Of a stretch of DNA of 64,000 nt, positions 34,401-46,984 are shown one piece after another. Each line of letters begins with the position of its first letter. Position 1 is the first letter of the stretch. Both the position numbers and the translations under genes were made by a program. The notes below the pieces were generated by a model. That model was not told the origin of the DNA. It saw only the letters and a program-made list of their open reading frames with translations, and did not search any database. Source of the DNA: Warburgia ugandensis (lineage: Eukaryota > Streptophyta > Magnoliopsida > Canellales > Canellaceae); the NCBI GenBank assembly GCA_035236585.1, contig CP141128.1, forward strand, positions 26,255,618 to 26,319,617, in the 5' to 3' direction.

Positions 34401-36163
34401 AAAAAGACAGGCATTGTTTTTACAGAAATTGCAGAAAACTACCACCATTTTGGGGCTCTTATGGAAAGGCAAATCCCAAGAAATTTCACATCCACTCCAC
34501 TCATTCATTATTTAACTTGATAGTGGATGAATATATAAAGAATTTAATCAAATCACCCATTTATATTTCCTAATACAGGGAGTGAAATTAGTCAAAAAAT
34601 TGCAACCAAATCACACTCGTAAAGGGCACAATTTTCATGCTTAATTTCATTGAACATTCCAGCCAAATTTTACATTCCAAGTACCACACATATGATGGAA
34701 ACATGCTAAGAGAGGCTATGATATCATTCATGAATCATGCTAAAAAATAGTGAAAGAGGACACCATTTTTAGCATGATCTGACCATCCAACATATTCCAT
34801 TAATATACATCAATTCATCACACTCTAACTAGTCAAAACCTTGATCAATTTTCAGTTTTAAGAAGATAGATGCTTTATCCATGTTAGAGATTTTCCAGTT
34901 TCCCCCTACTTAGAATGAGCCCCAAACACTCAAGGATTTGGTAGCAATCTAGCTTCAAAACTTATTGAATCGAAGTCCTTGGTGAGCCCACACATTCTGT
35001 TCATCCTAGTACTTTCTTCTCCTCTTCTTCCACCCTTCCCTTCTCTTCCCTTGGTTTTCTCCTTCCTCTCTATAGTTTCTCCTTCCTCCCTCTAGTTTTC
35101 CTTTCTTTCCTAGGTTTCATCACTCCTTAGTCCGGATGCATGAAGCATGCAGACTAGGAGAGCTGTCCTTCATCATTTTGTAAGCACACTTTGCTTCTCA
35201 AGTGGGTGATCATCATCTACTTTGCCTAGCTACCCTCCTTGCTTGCTACTCCCCTTCAAATGATGGACTTCAACTCCAAGCATGAGCTGACTGTCCATAG
35301 ATAAGCCACTCTACCATGCATGTAGTCTCCATTTGCCTCCTTCACACTGCTTCCCATGTCACACTTATATCCATGCATCTTATTACTTGAGCTTCCATCA
35401 TTGCTTAATTCATGTATTTGGTGTATTACTTCACTATATTCTTAAAATCATTTGCTTATATGTATTTCCATGTACTTATCTAGCTAGGTTTCTATTAATC
35501 CTTTGCTTGATAATCATTAAATCATTTCATTTCCTTAAGCTTTGTTTTAATTGTCAAAACAACCTAGAACTTATTCAACTAACTATTTTATATATTTCTT
35601 CATTCCCTTAATCCTTGTTCATATGATCGTGCATCATCCATCTAGGTGTCTACCCTTTTCATAAATTAACTCTCTAGGTATACAACTAGTACTTACTCAC
35701 ATGTTCACACATTTCACTCCCTAGCTTCCTCACCTATCAAATTCATGAAATTGACACTTTTCATGCATTCTTAAGCTAGTTTAATGACTAAATTACTAAT
35801 CTCTCACCTAATGTTATGATCTCTAAACTACTACTTAGTCAATGGTCAATTGATGAGTGAAAATAGAGAAAAGGAAGGAAAAAAAACCCATTTTTTTCAC
35901 ATAATGACTTATAATTTATTTATGGAATTATAAAAATACTCATATTACACAATCCCTCTAAATTAGTAATATCTAACTTGATGTTATGATCCTTAAACAA
36001 CTAATTAGTCAAGGGTCAATTGATGAGTGCAAATAGAGAAAAAATTAAAAAATACCCCATCTTTTTCACATAATGACTTATAATTTATCTATGGATTTAC
36101 AAAATTACTCATATTACAATATACCATCTATGGCCAAAATAATCTAATTGATGATCCATGACA
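31437..36163 (-). repeat. Decayed minus-strand LTR material related to 58589-64000
   Basis: The block 32280-32700 matches 60250-60600 in the same orientation (shared GACTACC, CTCTATGT, GGATACC, CCTCATG and TAGCATAGTGTCTT/TAGCATAGGGTCTT words in order). The left border near 31437 is a guess from the position of the GTGAGCAAG site at 31920. No coding frame is credible. CT-rich sequence at 35000-35110 and a 170-bp tandem duplication (35791-36130) lie towards the right end. The plus-strand element at 36169 inserted into it. Confidence 0.5.
35791..36130 (+). repeat. Tandem duplication, period 170 bp
   Basis: ATGTTATGAT at 35811 recurs at 35981, and CTCATATTACA at 35938 recurs at 36108. The two units match along their length, including GGTCAATTGATGAGTG and CACATAATGACTTATAATTT, with scattered differences. 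Confidence 0.88.
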
Positions 36164-36514
36164 TCCTTTGTAACGCTCGAGCAATTTACCCTATTTTAGA
36201 CATTCTATAAGAAATAAACTATGTTAAATGTTTTACTTTATTTAAAATACGAAATGAAGGAATTTGTAAGGAAATTGATATCATTAGATTCTACTCAAAA
36301 AATGGAATCCAACGCCTCAAAGAACGCCGAAAACGGAGTCCGTATGAAGAAGTTATGGCTGTTTAAAGATTATGGGTATTTTTGTAAATTAAATAGAAAA
36401 CGAAAAAGACAAAAAACGTAGGGGCCATTTTGATAACGGCACCCCACCATCTTCTTCCTCTAGATTTCTCCAGAAACCCTAGTTTCCAGAGAAATCTGCC
36501 ACCGCACCGCATGG

Positions 36515-36523
36515 CTATAAAAG
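36515..36523 (+). promoter_or_regulatory. TATA-like box of the gene-poor element's LTR
   Basis: GGCTATAAAAGCCCC about 345 bp inside the LTR, flanked by GGC/GCC arms and followed by a C-rich leader. The spacing from the LTR start is like that of the TATA site in the related solo LTR. Confidence 0.65.
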
Positions 36524-37020
36524 CCCCATCTCCCCCTCTCCAAAAAAACACGTTTTCCGGCAATTTTGGGACTGGGGTTTTCGGCAAAAACCAAAAACCC
36601 ATTTCAAACCCGTCTCTCTACAATTTCTGGCAATGGACAGGCCCTAGTCAGGTCGGCCATTCTCCCCATTTCCCCTCTTCTCCTTTCCGGTATGGCATTG
36701 GGGTTTCCCCTTCTTCATGGGTTCTGATAACATAGATTTTCGACAGAGGGTAACGCACCACCGGGGAAAAAGGGCATCCCCAGGCTGCCCAGGTAAGCCA
36801 TTCCTCTTTCCCTTTCTCTCTGTTTGCTTCCCTTAGGCCAGATCCATGCCGGATCTAGTCTTTTCCCAGTCATTTTCTAGCCGGGTTTCCTGGCCAGAAA
36901 ACACTCCAAGCCGGCTTGGGCCGGCCCTACACAAACAAGGCGTCCCAGGGACGTCATGCTCCATGTACGCCTAGGACAGGGTCCCTAGGATGGGTTCCGG
37001 GCATACGATAGTGCATACAC

Positions 37021-37300
37021 TGTCCCAAGTACGGCCTTTGGGTGTGCACGAAACATGGGGCACGAGTCCTGGCTTGACCAGGATGCACGAGGTGCCCTAG
37101 GACCTAAGATGCGCCATGTTACACCAAAGGTGCGTCTGTGCATTGCCATCCAAGATGCATGTGATAGCGCTCGCTTGAGCATGCATGTACGGGTGCAAAA
37201 CGCGGTCCCTGGCATGGCCTTTAGGTACACACACACGTGAGACGGTCGCGGCTCAACCCAGATGCACGGGTGTCCTGGGAACTGGAACATGCGGACCTAA
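37021..37300 (+). repeat. Imperfect direct repeat, period about 180 bp, in GC-rich LTR leader
   Basis: GGCCTTTGGGT (37033) recurs as GGCCTTTAGGT (37216), and GATGCACGAGGTG (37082) recurs as GATGCACGGGTG (37261). Only the first copy is followed by the rest of the unit; the second runs into different sequence. Confidence 0.6.
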
Positions 37301-38838
37301 TGAGACTTTAAAGTTAGGATAAGAGGACAATTTATAGAGTTTAACGAATAGTAAATCCATATCATAGGATCTAGCCTGACAATGAATTAGGCAAGGACCA
37401 TGGACCCTAAAAGGCAGATCTAGCAATCTAATCTCTAAATAGATTGAAATTGATAAGTACTCCTTGTATCCATTCATACCCAGGAGTTTATAAATGAGAC
37501 CCAGGGACGGGTTGAGTGATAAAGGACGCGACTCCAAGAGACTTTGAGGTAGGTGCTCTATCGCTACTAGACTTTTAAAAAGAGCCATGATTGTTTTGAA
37601 TTCATGTTTTAAGTATAAATTATATGACTTGTTTAGCATGACTTATTTTATGGCTTGTTTAGCATATAAATGAATTCAACATGCATATGATTAAATACAT
37701 TATGCATAGACATGTTTTGCAAACAATTGCATATATTGCATGATTTGTGAGCATTGAGTTCTTGAAAAATTGCATGTCCTTGAGGGTTACCAAAAGACGC
37801 TGGAGTGCCCAAAAGACATTGGGTAGGCAGTTGTGAGGGACCCAAAGAGGACAGGTTTTGAAAAAGAGGTTTTTGCTTGTTTGATCGTATATGATTTGGG
37901 CTGGTAAGCTCGTAGGTGCTATCCTGAGAGGTTTGGGTTGGCCTCCAGCCTCTACCACTATTAGGTGGATGGGTACCACGCCCAAAAAGGGCATGTCCCT
38001 ACTTCGGCTGTATGTGGTACAGGGGCTACCACTGGTGTCACGGCACTGGGTCGAAGTGTCATATGTCCCGTGGAGGCATATGACCCTGTCTCCCTAGGTA
38101 CCGGGGACCACACGGCGGCGAGGTCGTGGGCATAGTTGGACCCTATGGTTTGAGGATTTACTTGCATTGCATATGGCATGACATGAGGTTGGTCGACCAT
38201 ACTAGATATCCATGAGTTGGATTCAGTTGAGCATCTTATGCATATCATTATGTTTATGATATGTATGATACTTTTGACTTGGATTATGCTATTCTTTAAG
38301 TCGTCAGTATTTCAATTCGACAGTAGTTTTTAATATCGATATTGAACATGATTGGTCGAACATGCACATGTTTGAAAGAGCATATGATTTTAAACATAGT
38401 ATGCATTGCAAAACTAGTAGTGATAGACTCCTACTGAGTATAGTATATACTCACCCTATCCTTAACATTTTTCAGGATAGTTCCATTCACGAGTAGAGGA
38501 CACCTACGTTAGTGCTACGAGTAAGAAAAGGAGACAATTATTCATGTAAGTAAACGCTCTTCCCTTTGGACATGTATTTGTATTTAATTACAGATGGGCT
38601 GTAAGCTGTGACTGGATAGACCTGGGGAAAAACATTTATGATTTCTGAAGTTTTTCAAAAACTACTTTGATTATTGTGAAGGCAAATGACACTCGAGGTT
38701 TTCAAAATGAGTTTAAAACTAAAGATTTTCCGCAGCATTGCATGGTTTTTATAAAATGGTTTTCAAATAGGGATGCATCCCACCTTAGGAATTAGATATT
38801 GCATTTAAAAATGCATGGGAAAACCCGGGTCGTCATAG

Positions 38839-38852
38839 TTGGTAACAGAGCC
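38839..38852 (+). other. Primer binding site, initiator methionine tRNA type
   Basis: TTGGTAACAGAGCC follows the 5' LTR end by one base. It differs from the canonical TGGTATCAGAGC at one position and sits exactly where the Tekay-type element has its own site. Confidence 0.85.
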
Positions 38853-41800
38853 CAGGTTTTATCCTTTCACAGCCAGTCCAGCATGTCCAAGGGTCCTAGA
38901 CAATAGAGAAAATCAAGAAGTAGTATATATAGAAGTAGTGGAGATGACTACTTCTATTTGAGGACTACAATATTAATGCACAAGGCAGTTCACCATGAAT
39001 AAATAGTTGAAACCCAGCTTGGTTTAACAAATAATTAGGTAGAGGATAGTGCAACCCTTATCCAAAATCTAGTCTAAGACGACTTAAGGATTAAGGATTG
39101 TTGTGTGGTGCAAATGTGAAAACTCATATATGGATCATATTATGATGAGAATGATGAATGAAGATGTTAATGAACTTGTTAGTAGAAAGTTCTGATCTGT
39201 AATAGATTAATCTCACTAAAGATGAGAACATTGAAAAACCTAGATGGCTATCTTACCTTCATATAGAATATCAGAATATGAATATGATAAGGGATGTAAA
39301 AGATAGACTTTGAGAAGAATTTTGATGATAATCTAAGAGGGATGAGAATGCAAGATAATATTAGGAGATGACTATGACTCAAACTAAGTTACAAAGGTAT
39401 GGATCTTGAAGGACTTAGCTCAATTTTGGATATCTTAATTGAAGTCTTATGAAGAGTGAAGTGCTATCGACTAATAACTACTTGAGTATTATGGAGCAAA
39501 TCAAGTGACATATTATGTGATTAAGAGAAACATAACACGAATATGATAGGGAAATGAATTTGACCGAGTTATCAAAAGATTTTTGACAATAATATTGGGG
39601 ATGATAGATCTGTGATAATAGATTGATCCTAACATGAACTTGTAAGAAAAGTATAGCATGATCAAAAAGTCAATGCCATTATTAATACATTGTATGAATT
39701 TTATTGAGGCTATAGGCAATTGAGGATTTCAATGATCTTAAGACAGTTTGGAATTTCTGAGAAGCATTCAGTTTATCTGTTAAGTAAAGGAGTAGATGTA
39801 GTATCGATTATATGCAACAAAGCACATGAAGACATTGATCTAGGTAGACAAAAATGAGGATTCAATGAAATATTGAATATTCAAAAGAACAAGATCATGA
39901 CTTTATGGAGATACATAGAATTCTATCATCTTGAATAGGAAGGTAGATCAAACAAATGCAAAGGAATAATACGAGATGAGTTGGTGATCTTATTGTAAAA
40001 GAGTATAAAAGAGAGAGAGCATATGGGGTTTAAGACTTTGAGTAGAGTATCGAATATTAGGAGATTATGCGACAAGAAATTTCTGAAGAGGAATGGTGAC
40101 CAACTAGAAATTAAATTCTACAAATGGTTTGGTATCAATTATTACAATTAGATTCTTATCGAATCCATCAGCTTATGGGGAACACCAATGGATATAGTCC
40201 ATAAAAAGGAAAATTTGGTGATATCCCACCTTGCCAATAAAGTATATTGAAAAAGGAATTAAGTCGGGACAGTGACTTGTCCATTTAGCGAGAAGGGTAC
40301 CATCAAGGATCAAATTGAGGTCTTACTATCATAGATTGGAAAACCAAATACCATTATTTAGTCATTACCTTTAGAGTACTGTTGACTAAATAAAGTATCC
40401 CATGCTAATTAATCAAGTATGTTAGTATCTATGAGTTAGTAGTCGAAGTTATATGCTTAGAGGGATGTTATAAGTCTTTAGACTCAAGTTTTCCTTGAAA
40501 GAAGTACTCATTAAACTAAGTCAATTGAGGGTATGAGGTCAGTTGATGAGGACAGTTGCAACTGAGATAGGAGCAAAAATAAGAAGTGATCTAAACCAAT
40601 GTGAAAGATTTTTCAAACCTTAATGACAAGGTGAAGAAATTACTTTGGGTCTGAAAAATACTGCTGACTTGGATTGAAAAGAAAGGTGGATAAGTACCGA
40701 TCACTTTAGAGACCCTTGAGCTTATGATAAAGATATATCTGGAAAGAGATCAATAGGTAATCAAATAAAGTCTTTCTTTATGTCTACAAAAATGTTCCAT
40801 GCTTACCTGAGTATTTTTCAAATTTGATGAATTAACAGCTTCAGCATAACTTGAGGTAGTAGCTATTGAACGAGAACTGCTAGTATAAGCTAAATATGAG
40901 GAGGCACTTGAAGGATAAAATTTGAGGGATTGAGAAAGTCACTACTTATGAGTATACCTCCTGACAATACAGATTGCATGGTTGAAGATAAAGCCTTGAT
41001 AAAAGATTAAACAATATATTGACATAGGGGATGGAAGGAGAAAAGGTGAGATGGCTGGCACACTATAAGGTGAAGATTTAATGTTACATTGCCTTTAGAT
41101 AAAAAGATAGTTGTTATGTGCATATACCAAGTACAAAAATCAATTGAAGGAATTTCTTAAGGACTAACCCTACTAGATTGAGTATAGAACTTTTGGACTG
41201 AAAGGTTACGAAGAAAACCATCAAGCAAAGAAGGAACAAAGAGGATGATGACAAAAGATTCAACCATGACCTAGTAAGGGTACTCGGTTATGAATAAGAG
41301 ACCTTTTGCTTTGCATAAATAGAAACATTATTGAAAATCCTAATGACAAATTGATGAAAATGGTGAGATAGAACATTTGACCCATGATGATGAATCAACC
41401 ATTAACATTTGTCATGAGTTTGGATAAAATCTTCATGGAGAAAAGCGTTTAATGAATTCAATAATTGTGAAACTGGATATGGAGTTAGGACATTTTACTT
41501 TCAGTATATGATAAGGGCCTCGATGGAAGAAGCTACTAATTGGCTTTCATAAGTTTATTTTGAATGTAACTTTGGTTGAGGAATCAAGTCACATATGATA
41601 AACAACAGACAGTTGAAATTCAAAGTTAATCAAGGGTTTGGCTGTAGAGCACATGATACCACGTTAGTTATTGAAGTATCTTGGGGACAAATATAAAAGA
41701 TAAAGAAGCAAAGTTAAGACACAATAGAAAGAAGGTACTTTTTTTGGACTCGTACTAATGACATATAACCAACCATTAGAAGGAGATGTGGATGATGAAG

Positions 41801-42046
41801 AGATCACTAGGTGAAAGACAAGAAGGAAAAGGGATTATCCTATGATATTCAAAGTGAAATAGGAGAAATAAGATCATATGATCTCAAAGAAGTATGGGGT
41901 AATTTATACATGAAGAAGCATGATCCTGCGAGGAGACTATCCTATACACGATGAGAAAAGTATAGGCATCTAAGGATTTTGAGATAGATGAATTACCTCT
42001 AGAAACCGGTATTGTTAAACTAGCACGTATGAGAGTATGCATCAGA
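38853..42046 (+). other. Internal region of the gene-poor element, no recognisable genes
   Basis: About 3.2 kb of AT-rich, GATG/GAAT-rich sequence in which I find no frame above about 70 codons and no gag, protease, RT or integrase motif in any frame. It may be coding sequence decayed beyond recognition or the internal part of a non-autonomous element. Confidence 0.6.
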
Positions 42047-42334
42047 GTAAACACTCTACCCTTTGGACATGTATTTGTATTTAATTACAGATGGGCTATG
42101 AGCTGTGACTGGATAGACCTAGGGAAAAACATTTATGATTTCTGATGTTTTTCAAAAACTACTTTGATTATTGTGAAGGCAAATGACACTCGGGGTTTTC
42201 AAAATGAGTTTAAAACTAAAGATTTCCCGCTGCATTGCATGGTTTTTGTAAAATGGTTTTCAAATAGGGATGCATCCCGCCTTAGGAATTAGATATTGCA
42301 TTTAAAAATGCATGGGAAAACCCGGGTTGTAACA
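42047..42334 (+). repeat. Truncated 3' LTR (last 288 bp)
   Basis: GTAAACACTCTACCCTTTGG onwards matches 38550-38837 nearly base for base, ending ...CCCGGGTTGTAACA. It is joined on the left to internal sequence without a polypurine tract, so its first 2.4 kb are missing. Confidence 0.92.
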
Positions 42335-42339
42335 TCCTT

Positions 42340-42895
42340 CTTCTTAGATTTATTCATCAATGAGTATTAGGAGTTTCGATAGGTAATCTTTTATGATTAA
42401 TATCTTGGATTATACTCATCACTAACCTCAAAAGATCTGAATTATTCGATCACAAGGAGGAGGTACCTGGACTACCAAATTTTTAATGGATTCTGATTTA
42501 TATCAAGATTTAATGTGTTATATGGTTTGTGATTTTATTTTGATCTGCCTTTTGATTTGTATTTGGATCTAATGCATTATATGGCTTGTAATTTGTTTTG
42601 ATTTAGGTTTGATGTGAGCTTGGATTTTCAATGCACAATCTATTTTGTTGTGCCATCTATGTTTGATCTACAATCTAGTTTTGATACATAATCTCTTTTT
42701 GATTTATAATTTGGATTTTTAAGTGATTTTTATTATATTCCAAGAATTTTGGTATTATTTCAATTTGTTTTTGGACTTTTTTGTGAATGAATGTTTAGTT
42801 ATAAAATTTTGACGTCTAGATCTATATTTTGACATTCGATTATATAACTGGAGGTCCATATATATATTTCAGTAATTGGTCAAGAAATTTAGATG
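42340..42895. other. Unassigned flank rich in TTTGATCT/TTTGGAT words
   Basis: No gene. Short irregular repeats of GATTTGTATTTGGATCT type fill 42480-42850. The stretch GACGTCTAGATCTATATTTTGACATTCG-like at 42810 recurs in changed form at 57363, after the Athila-like element, so both are probably parts of the same older repeat that the element entered. Confidence 0.5.
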
Positions 42896-45627
42896 TGATA
42901 AGTGACTAATTTTTCATAAAAAATCACCCAATAAGTTTTCCATGTGTTATAACTTATAGGGGAAAAGTAAGGTTTTTGACCAAAATTTTTAACACATGCA
43001 TTTTTTGACCTAATGACTCAAAATTTTGATATTTTGCAAGCCCAGAGGCTAATCCAAGTTAAGTATGCAATTAATAATAATTTTTTAAGATTTAATTAGA
43101 GTTTTTAACTTTTTATTGGAAGTGAGATGGTGATCCGATGGCCAAGATCGATTGAGAAGAAAATGGAAGATCAAGATCAAAAGATCTAGTCTAAGCTTAA
43201 AAGTCATCAATCCAATAAGATTAGATAAGCCTAAATGTTAAGATCATCTTTTAGACATGCAATAGATGCAATTAGAGGAGCTAAAGATGGCCAAAGTGGG
43301 CCCATGCATAAGCCAAGCGAAGTCTAACACCTTTGAATAGGTTTCACTTAAGCCACTTAGTAATATTCAAGCCATGAACAAGAAGACAAGATAAGGAGCC
43401 AAGCCACCCACTAAAGCTAAGGAATTGAGCCATCAAGCTAAGCCAAGCGAGTCATCTAAGCCAAGCCAATGGAGCCCTCAAAGTTAGCCATCAAAGCTAC
43501 ATGAACTAAGCTAAATGAAAGTCCATGATTGGTGGAGAACTTGAAGAATTATCCTTAGAATTTATGGGAATATTTTGAAGAGAATTAAGGGAAAATTCAC
43601 TAAGATAAGGTGACATGTGGACTAGTAGGAAGAGACCCTTCTATTTTCCATGTTTTCCCCACCTTTTCGTCACATTCCACCTCACCCCTATGATGCACAA
43701 CGAATTTCACTTCTCATTAAGAGTCCCACCTATCAAGACTCCTATACCTTCCTAAACTCCAATTCAAACCACCCAACCAATCCCAAATTCTTAGGAAATC
43801 ACTTAGTCAATCAAATTTTCCCATGACACCTCACTTTCCTAAATTTGCTACCCATCTCTTTCTACTCACCTTCCCTTCTCTTTCTTACCTCATCACCTCC
43901 CAAACACTTTCCATAATTGAAAGGGCTTCAATGAATTTTCAAGGGGGGAGATGCCTTCCCCTAAAAACAAGACATCTCCCATTCTATTTGCATTCAAAAG
44001 GCAGCCAATGTATCCTGCCTTCCATCTCTCATAAAACCCTAGCTACCCACACATCCTAGGCATCCAAATTACTTATTTTCATCCCCACCATACCTCTAAC
44101 TTGGGTCACCCTAGAAAGTATAGGAAAAAAAAAGTATAAAAGGCATAAAAAAAACTAAAGTTTAAGCAACTCTCCTTTGGGAGGAAAAATATGCCTCCCT
44201 CACTTCGGGGGGGTTTCCTCTTCCTAGAGGGTGCTTCTAAGCTAGATAAGGGGGTGAGGGCATAGGTGGTGGGTTGCTATAGTGGCTAGGGTGAGTCTTC
44301 CTACATGGCGGGGTGCCTGGCTCTAGGCAAAGATACAGGGGTTACCACCATATCCTCTCCCGATTCGAATGCCGACCAATGGCCTCTGGATAAATATGGT
44401 TCAAAACAAAGCGTTTTAGATTCCACATTGATTGTCCTCACTTTGTTCATTCTTTGTTGTGTTGTTTTGGTTTATGTTCCTTGTTTACCTTGTTGAAGTG
44501 TCTTTAGTTGAAGCCTTAGATCCTTGAGTTTAAAGGCCACTATCTCTTGTAGTGACAACTAAGAGATAATGACCTTTAGACCAAGTTACTCACTCCGTAA
44601 AATCCTTAAGATCCTTGCTTCACCTTTGCTCTTATTCTCATATTCTATATCTTTTTCTTGCTCTCTTTTGTATTCACATGATTTTTAGCCTAGCTTGAGA
44701 TACATTGATGAAGAGTTAAGAAGTTTACTTGGTTGATTATTGATTTTTCGCATGGTGTGCACACCCCTTGGAGTGTGCGCACCTCACTTGTAAATTCCTT
44801 ATTCAATCAATTACATCTTTGTTTCAACGTTAATGGTGTAATGTTCATGAATATGCTACTTGCTATAAATTTTATGTTTCATGGCTGTTTAAATTAGTTC
44901 TTCATGTTCAAGTGCATGCATCATTCATCTCTTAGTTTTGTATCTAGGAAACATACTTTTGTTCCATCTGCACAACCCTATGGGTCATGCACATGGTCTT
45001 AAAGAGTGGTTCCTTAGATAGTTGTTTTCTTTGATTAGAATTTCATACTTTAGTTAAGTTAGTTTCATACATGCCATGATAGTTTAGTTTACCTTAGTTC
45101 ATAGCCCTTTCCATGCTTCTTACATGCATTGTTTCCATCATTATCTTCATGCATAAATATCATACTTCTATGCACACCATATTTTGCATACTTTAGTTGA
45201 TTTCTTTAGTTTATGTTAGGCTTAGTTCTTCATGGTTTAGACTAGTTGCATTCTAAGATAGTTTTCAATTTTTTTTTTCTTTCAAATTTTAGTTTTTTTA
45301 AAAGTTTCAGATTAGGAAAGTCCTTAATTTAGAAATTTCTAATTTTAGAAAGATTTTAATTTAGAAATGTTTTATTTTTAGAAGGTTTGTTTTAGGCAAG
45401 TTGTTAGTTTAGAATATATATATATATATATATATTGCATAATTTCCAGCTCCATATGTTAATATATATTATTAGTTTAGGTTAAAAGATCTCTTGAATT
45501 TGGCTAGGACAGAATATTTAAAGTAGGGACCATTAGTATCATAATCGTTTTATGGGATCGACCTCCTCTCATGAGAATACTAAAACTGATTTGTGTGCTT
45601 GCAAGTTTTGACATTAAAACCATAACA
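42896..45627 (+). repeat. 5' LTR of the Athila-like element (2732 bp)
   Basis: TGATAAGTGACTAATTTTTC at the start matches 50507 onwards, and the end ...CCATAACA precedes the primer site. It includes an AAGCCA-rich stretch (43310-43510), a TATA-like box at 44133-44144 and a (TA)n run at 45414-45435. The frames at 43823-44059 and 44305-44496 are inside the LTR; the first recurs in altered form at 51422-51619, so it is repeat, not gene. Confidence 0.92.
44133..44144 (+). promoter_or_regulatory. TATA-like box of the Athila-like LTR
   Basis: AGTATAAAAGGC, about 1.24 kb into the LTR, is kept as AGTATAAAAACC near 51709 in the 3' LTR. It is the best promoter candidate; the start site is not known. 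Confidence 0.55.
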
Positions 45628-45633
45628 AGTTTT

Positions 45634-45646
45634 TGGCGCCATTGCC
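45634..45646 (+). other. Primer binding site, tRNA-Asp type
   Basis: TGGCGCCATTGCC, six bases after the LTR end, is one mismatch from TGGCGCCGTTGCC, the Athila/Tat site complementary to tRNA-Asp. Beyond 13 bases the match fails. Confidence 0.85.
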
Positions 45647-46984
45647 ATTGCCATGGAGCCACAATGTTTTGTGTAGTGCCCCATACCTTAGATTATTTAC
45701 CTCTAGTCTAGGTTTATAGTGCATTAGTTTGGGATTTTACATTATTTTTGTATTTAATTGCTATTTTTCTCATATTGGCCAATTTCTTTAATTTTTGTAC
45801 AAGGGAAATATGCAAAGGAGGGGCGATGATCCCATAAGCCATTGCTTCATCAACGTAGATTAGAATTTTAATTGCTTTCCGAGATTAGGATTTGAGTGAA
45901 ATTGTAGCGAGACCAATTGTAATTTTAATTTCAATTTCGTTCATTGTTTAAATGGGCTATAATAATACAGTGCAAGTGTGGAGTATGATGGCCCACACAT
46001 GATCATCATCAGACCCCTCACTATGAGAAATCCTCACCCAAATTTTAATTTCTAGAATAAAGTGCATTTAGTATAATTTTGCATTTGTGATTGTAGTTCA
46101 AATTGTATAGATTATGGTCATGCATTGATAATTGTTGCATAATACCTATGATTGTTGCATTAGTTCAAGCACCTATTTAACAAAGGTTAGCCTAAGCTAG
46201 GCTATAACCAAAGAATAGGCTATGTGGTTATAGTGTCCCATTTGTTAAGGTGCCTAACCCTTTGTTAAGTAGAATATAGGTAGCCATTAATTTGATTTTT
46301 ATTCTGTATTGTGTTTTTATAGCTTTATGGTTGAATGATATTTAATGCAAGTAAGGGTCCCATAGGAACCCTTATAAAGTAAGGATTAGATTTCATCACC
46401 AACTCCTTGGCCCAACTAATGAATTGGCCTGAAGAGAAGAAGAAAAGATGCTCTTCTTTCATGTGCTCTTTTTGCTCTTGTTCAAAGGAGAATGGCTCAA
46501 GTTGAGATCCCAACCCTTGAATGCTAACTTAAAATTAATTAGAAAGAGACTTAGGGTATCGAGCTCATAAGACCCTCTTAAAAGGACATGATCTATTGTC
46601 ACTCTAGTGGATTTTGAGTACTATGTTTATAATGGATGTCTTAAAATCGAAGTGATTTTTCCAAGACTTTCATTGACATCAGATGAGGTCTAAATGCCTC
46701 CTAGAATGAGGATTATATTAATCACTTTTGAGTCAAAGCTACCACCTATACATTAAGAAAAGATAATCTGGATAAAAGGAAGAGTTGTCTAGATATAAGT
46801 CTAAGAGCTACTACCTATACATTAAGAAAATATAATCAAGACACTGCTTGAATAGTGAATATTAGGATTTGATTGTGCATCATTTAGCTTAGGACTAGCA
46901 TTTAGGCTTCATACCATTAGGGTTTTTCTTTAAAAAAAATAAAATCATTCCTTATATATAACAACTTGTTTTGTTTGATGCAAA
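45647..46984 (+). other. Leader of the Athila-like element
   Basis: Untranslated. The segment at 45965-46180 matches the Athila-type leader (minus strand of 26500-26710) with the landmarks GCAAGTGTGG, GGCCCACAC and ATCATCAGACCCCTCACT. The module shared with Tekay-type LTRs lies at about 46370-46800, in the same orientation relative to transcription. Confidence 0.75.
46370..46800 (+). repeat. Module shared between Tekay-type LTRs and Athila-type leaders, copy 3 (diverged)
   Basis: The reverse complement of 46660-46735 contains CTAGGAGGCATTTAGACCTC and GATGTCAATGAAAG, aligned with 26143-26180. GAGGGTCTTATGAGC with TTCTAATTAATTTTAA follows as in the other copies (46530-46590). The AGAGC/GCTCT stem is not preserved here. 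Borders are approximate. Confidence 0.6.

Larger units (their letters stand above)
36169..38837 (+). repeat. 5' LTR of the gene-poor element (2669 bp)
   Basis: It aligns with the minus strand of 3578-6149. Its last 0.29 kb aligns with 42047-42334. GC-rich leader-like sequence with an imperfect direct repeat of about 180 bp lies at 37020-37300. The frames at 36430-36735 and 36985-37290 fall in this leader and are not supported as genes. Confidence 0.92.
36169..42334 (+). mobile_element. Gene-poor Ty3/gypsy-type element with a truncated 3' LTR
   Basis: It starts TGTAACGCTCGAG and ends GGGTTGTAACA, flanked by perfect 5-bp duplications TCCTT (36164-36168 and 42335-42339). It has a 2669-bp 5' LTR, an initiator tRNA-Met-type primer site and about 3.2 kb of internal sequence without any recognisable gag or pol. 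The 3' LTR has only its last 288 bp. The perfect target duplication shows that the outer ends are those made at insertion, so the loss of most of the 3' LTR and its junction with the internal region happened by later deletion, or else the element inserted in that form. The solo LTR at 3578-6149 is the same family. Confidence 0.9.

Noticed and set aside
36430..36735. Plus-strand frame following a TATA-like box, looking like a small host gene
   Set aside because: It lies in an LTR whose borders and target duplication are clear, and is not conserved as a frame in the related solo LTR.
43823..44059. Plus-strand frame with a hydrophobic N-terminal part
   Set aside because: It is inside the Athila-like LTR and its copy at 51422-51619 has different length and frame.
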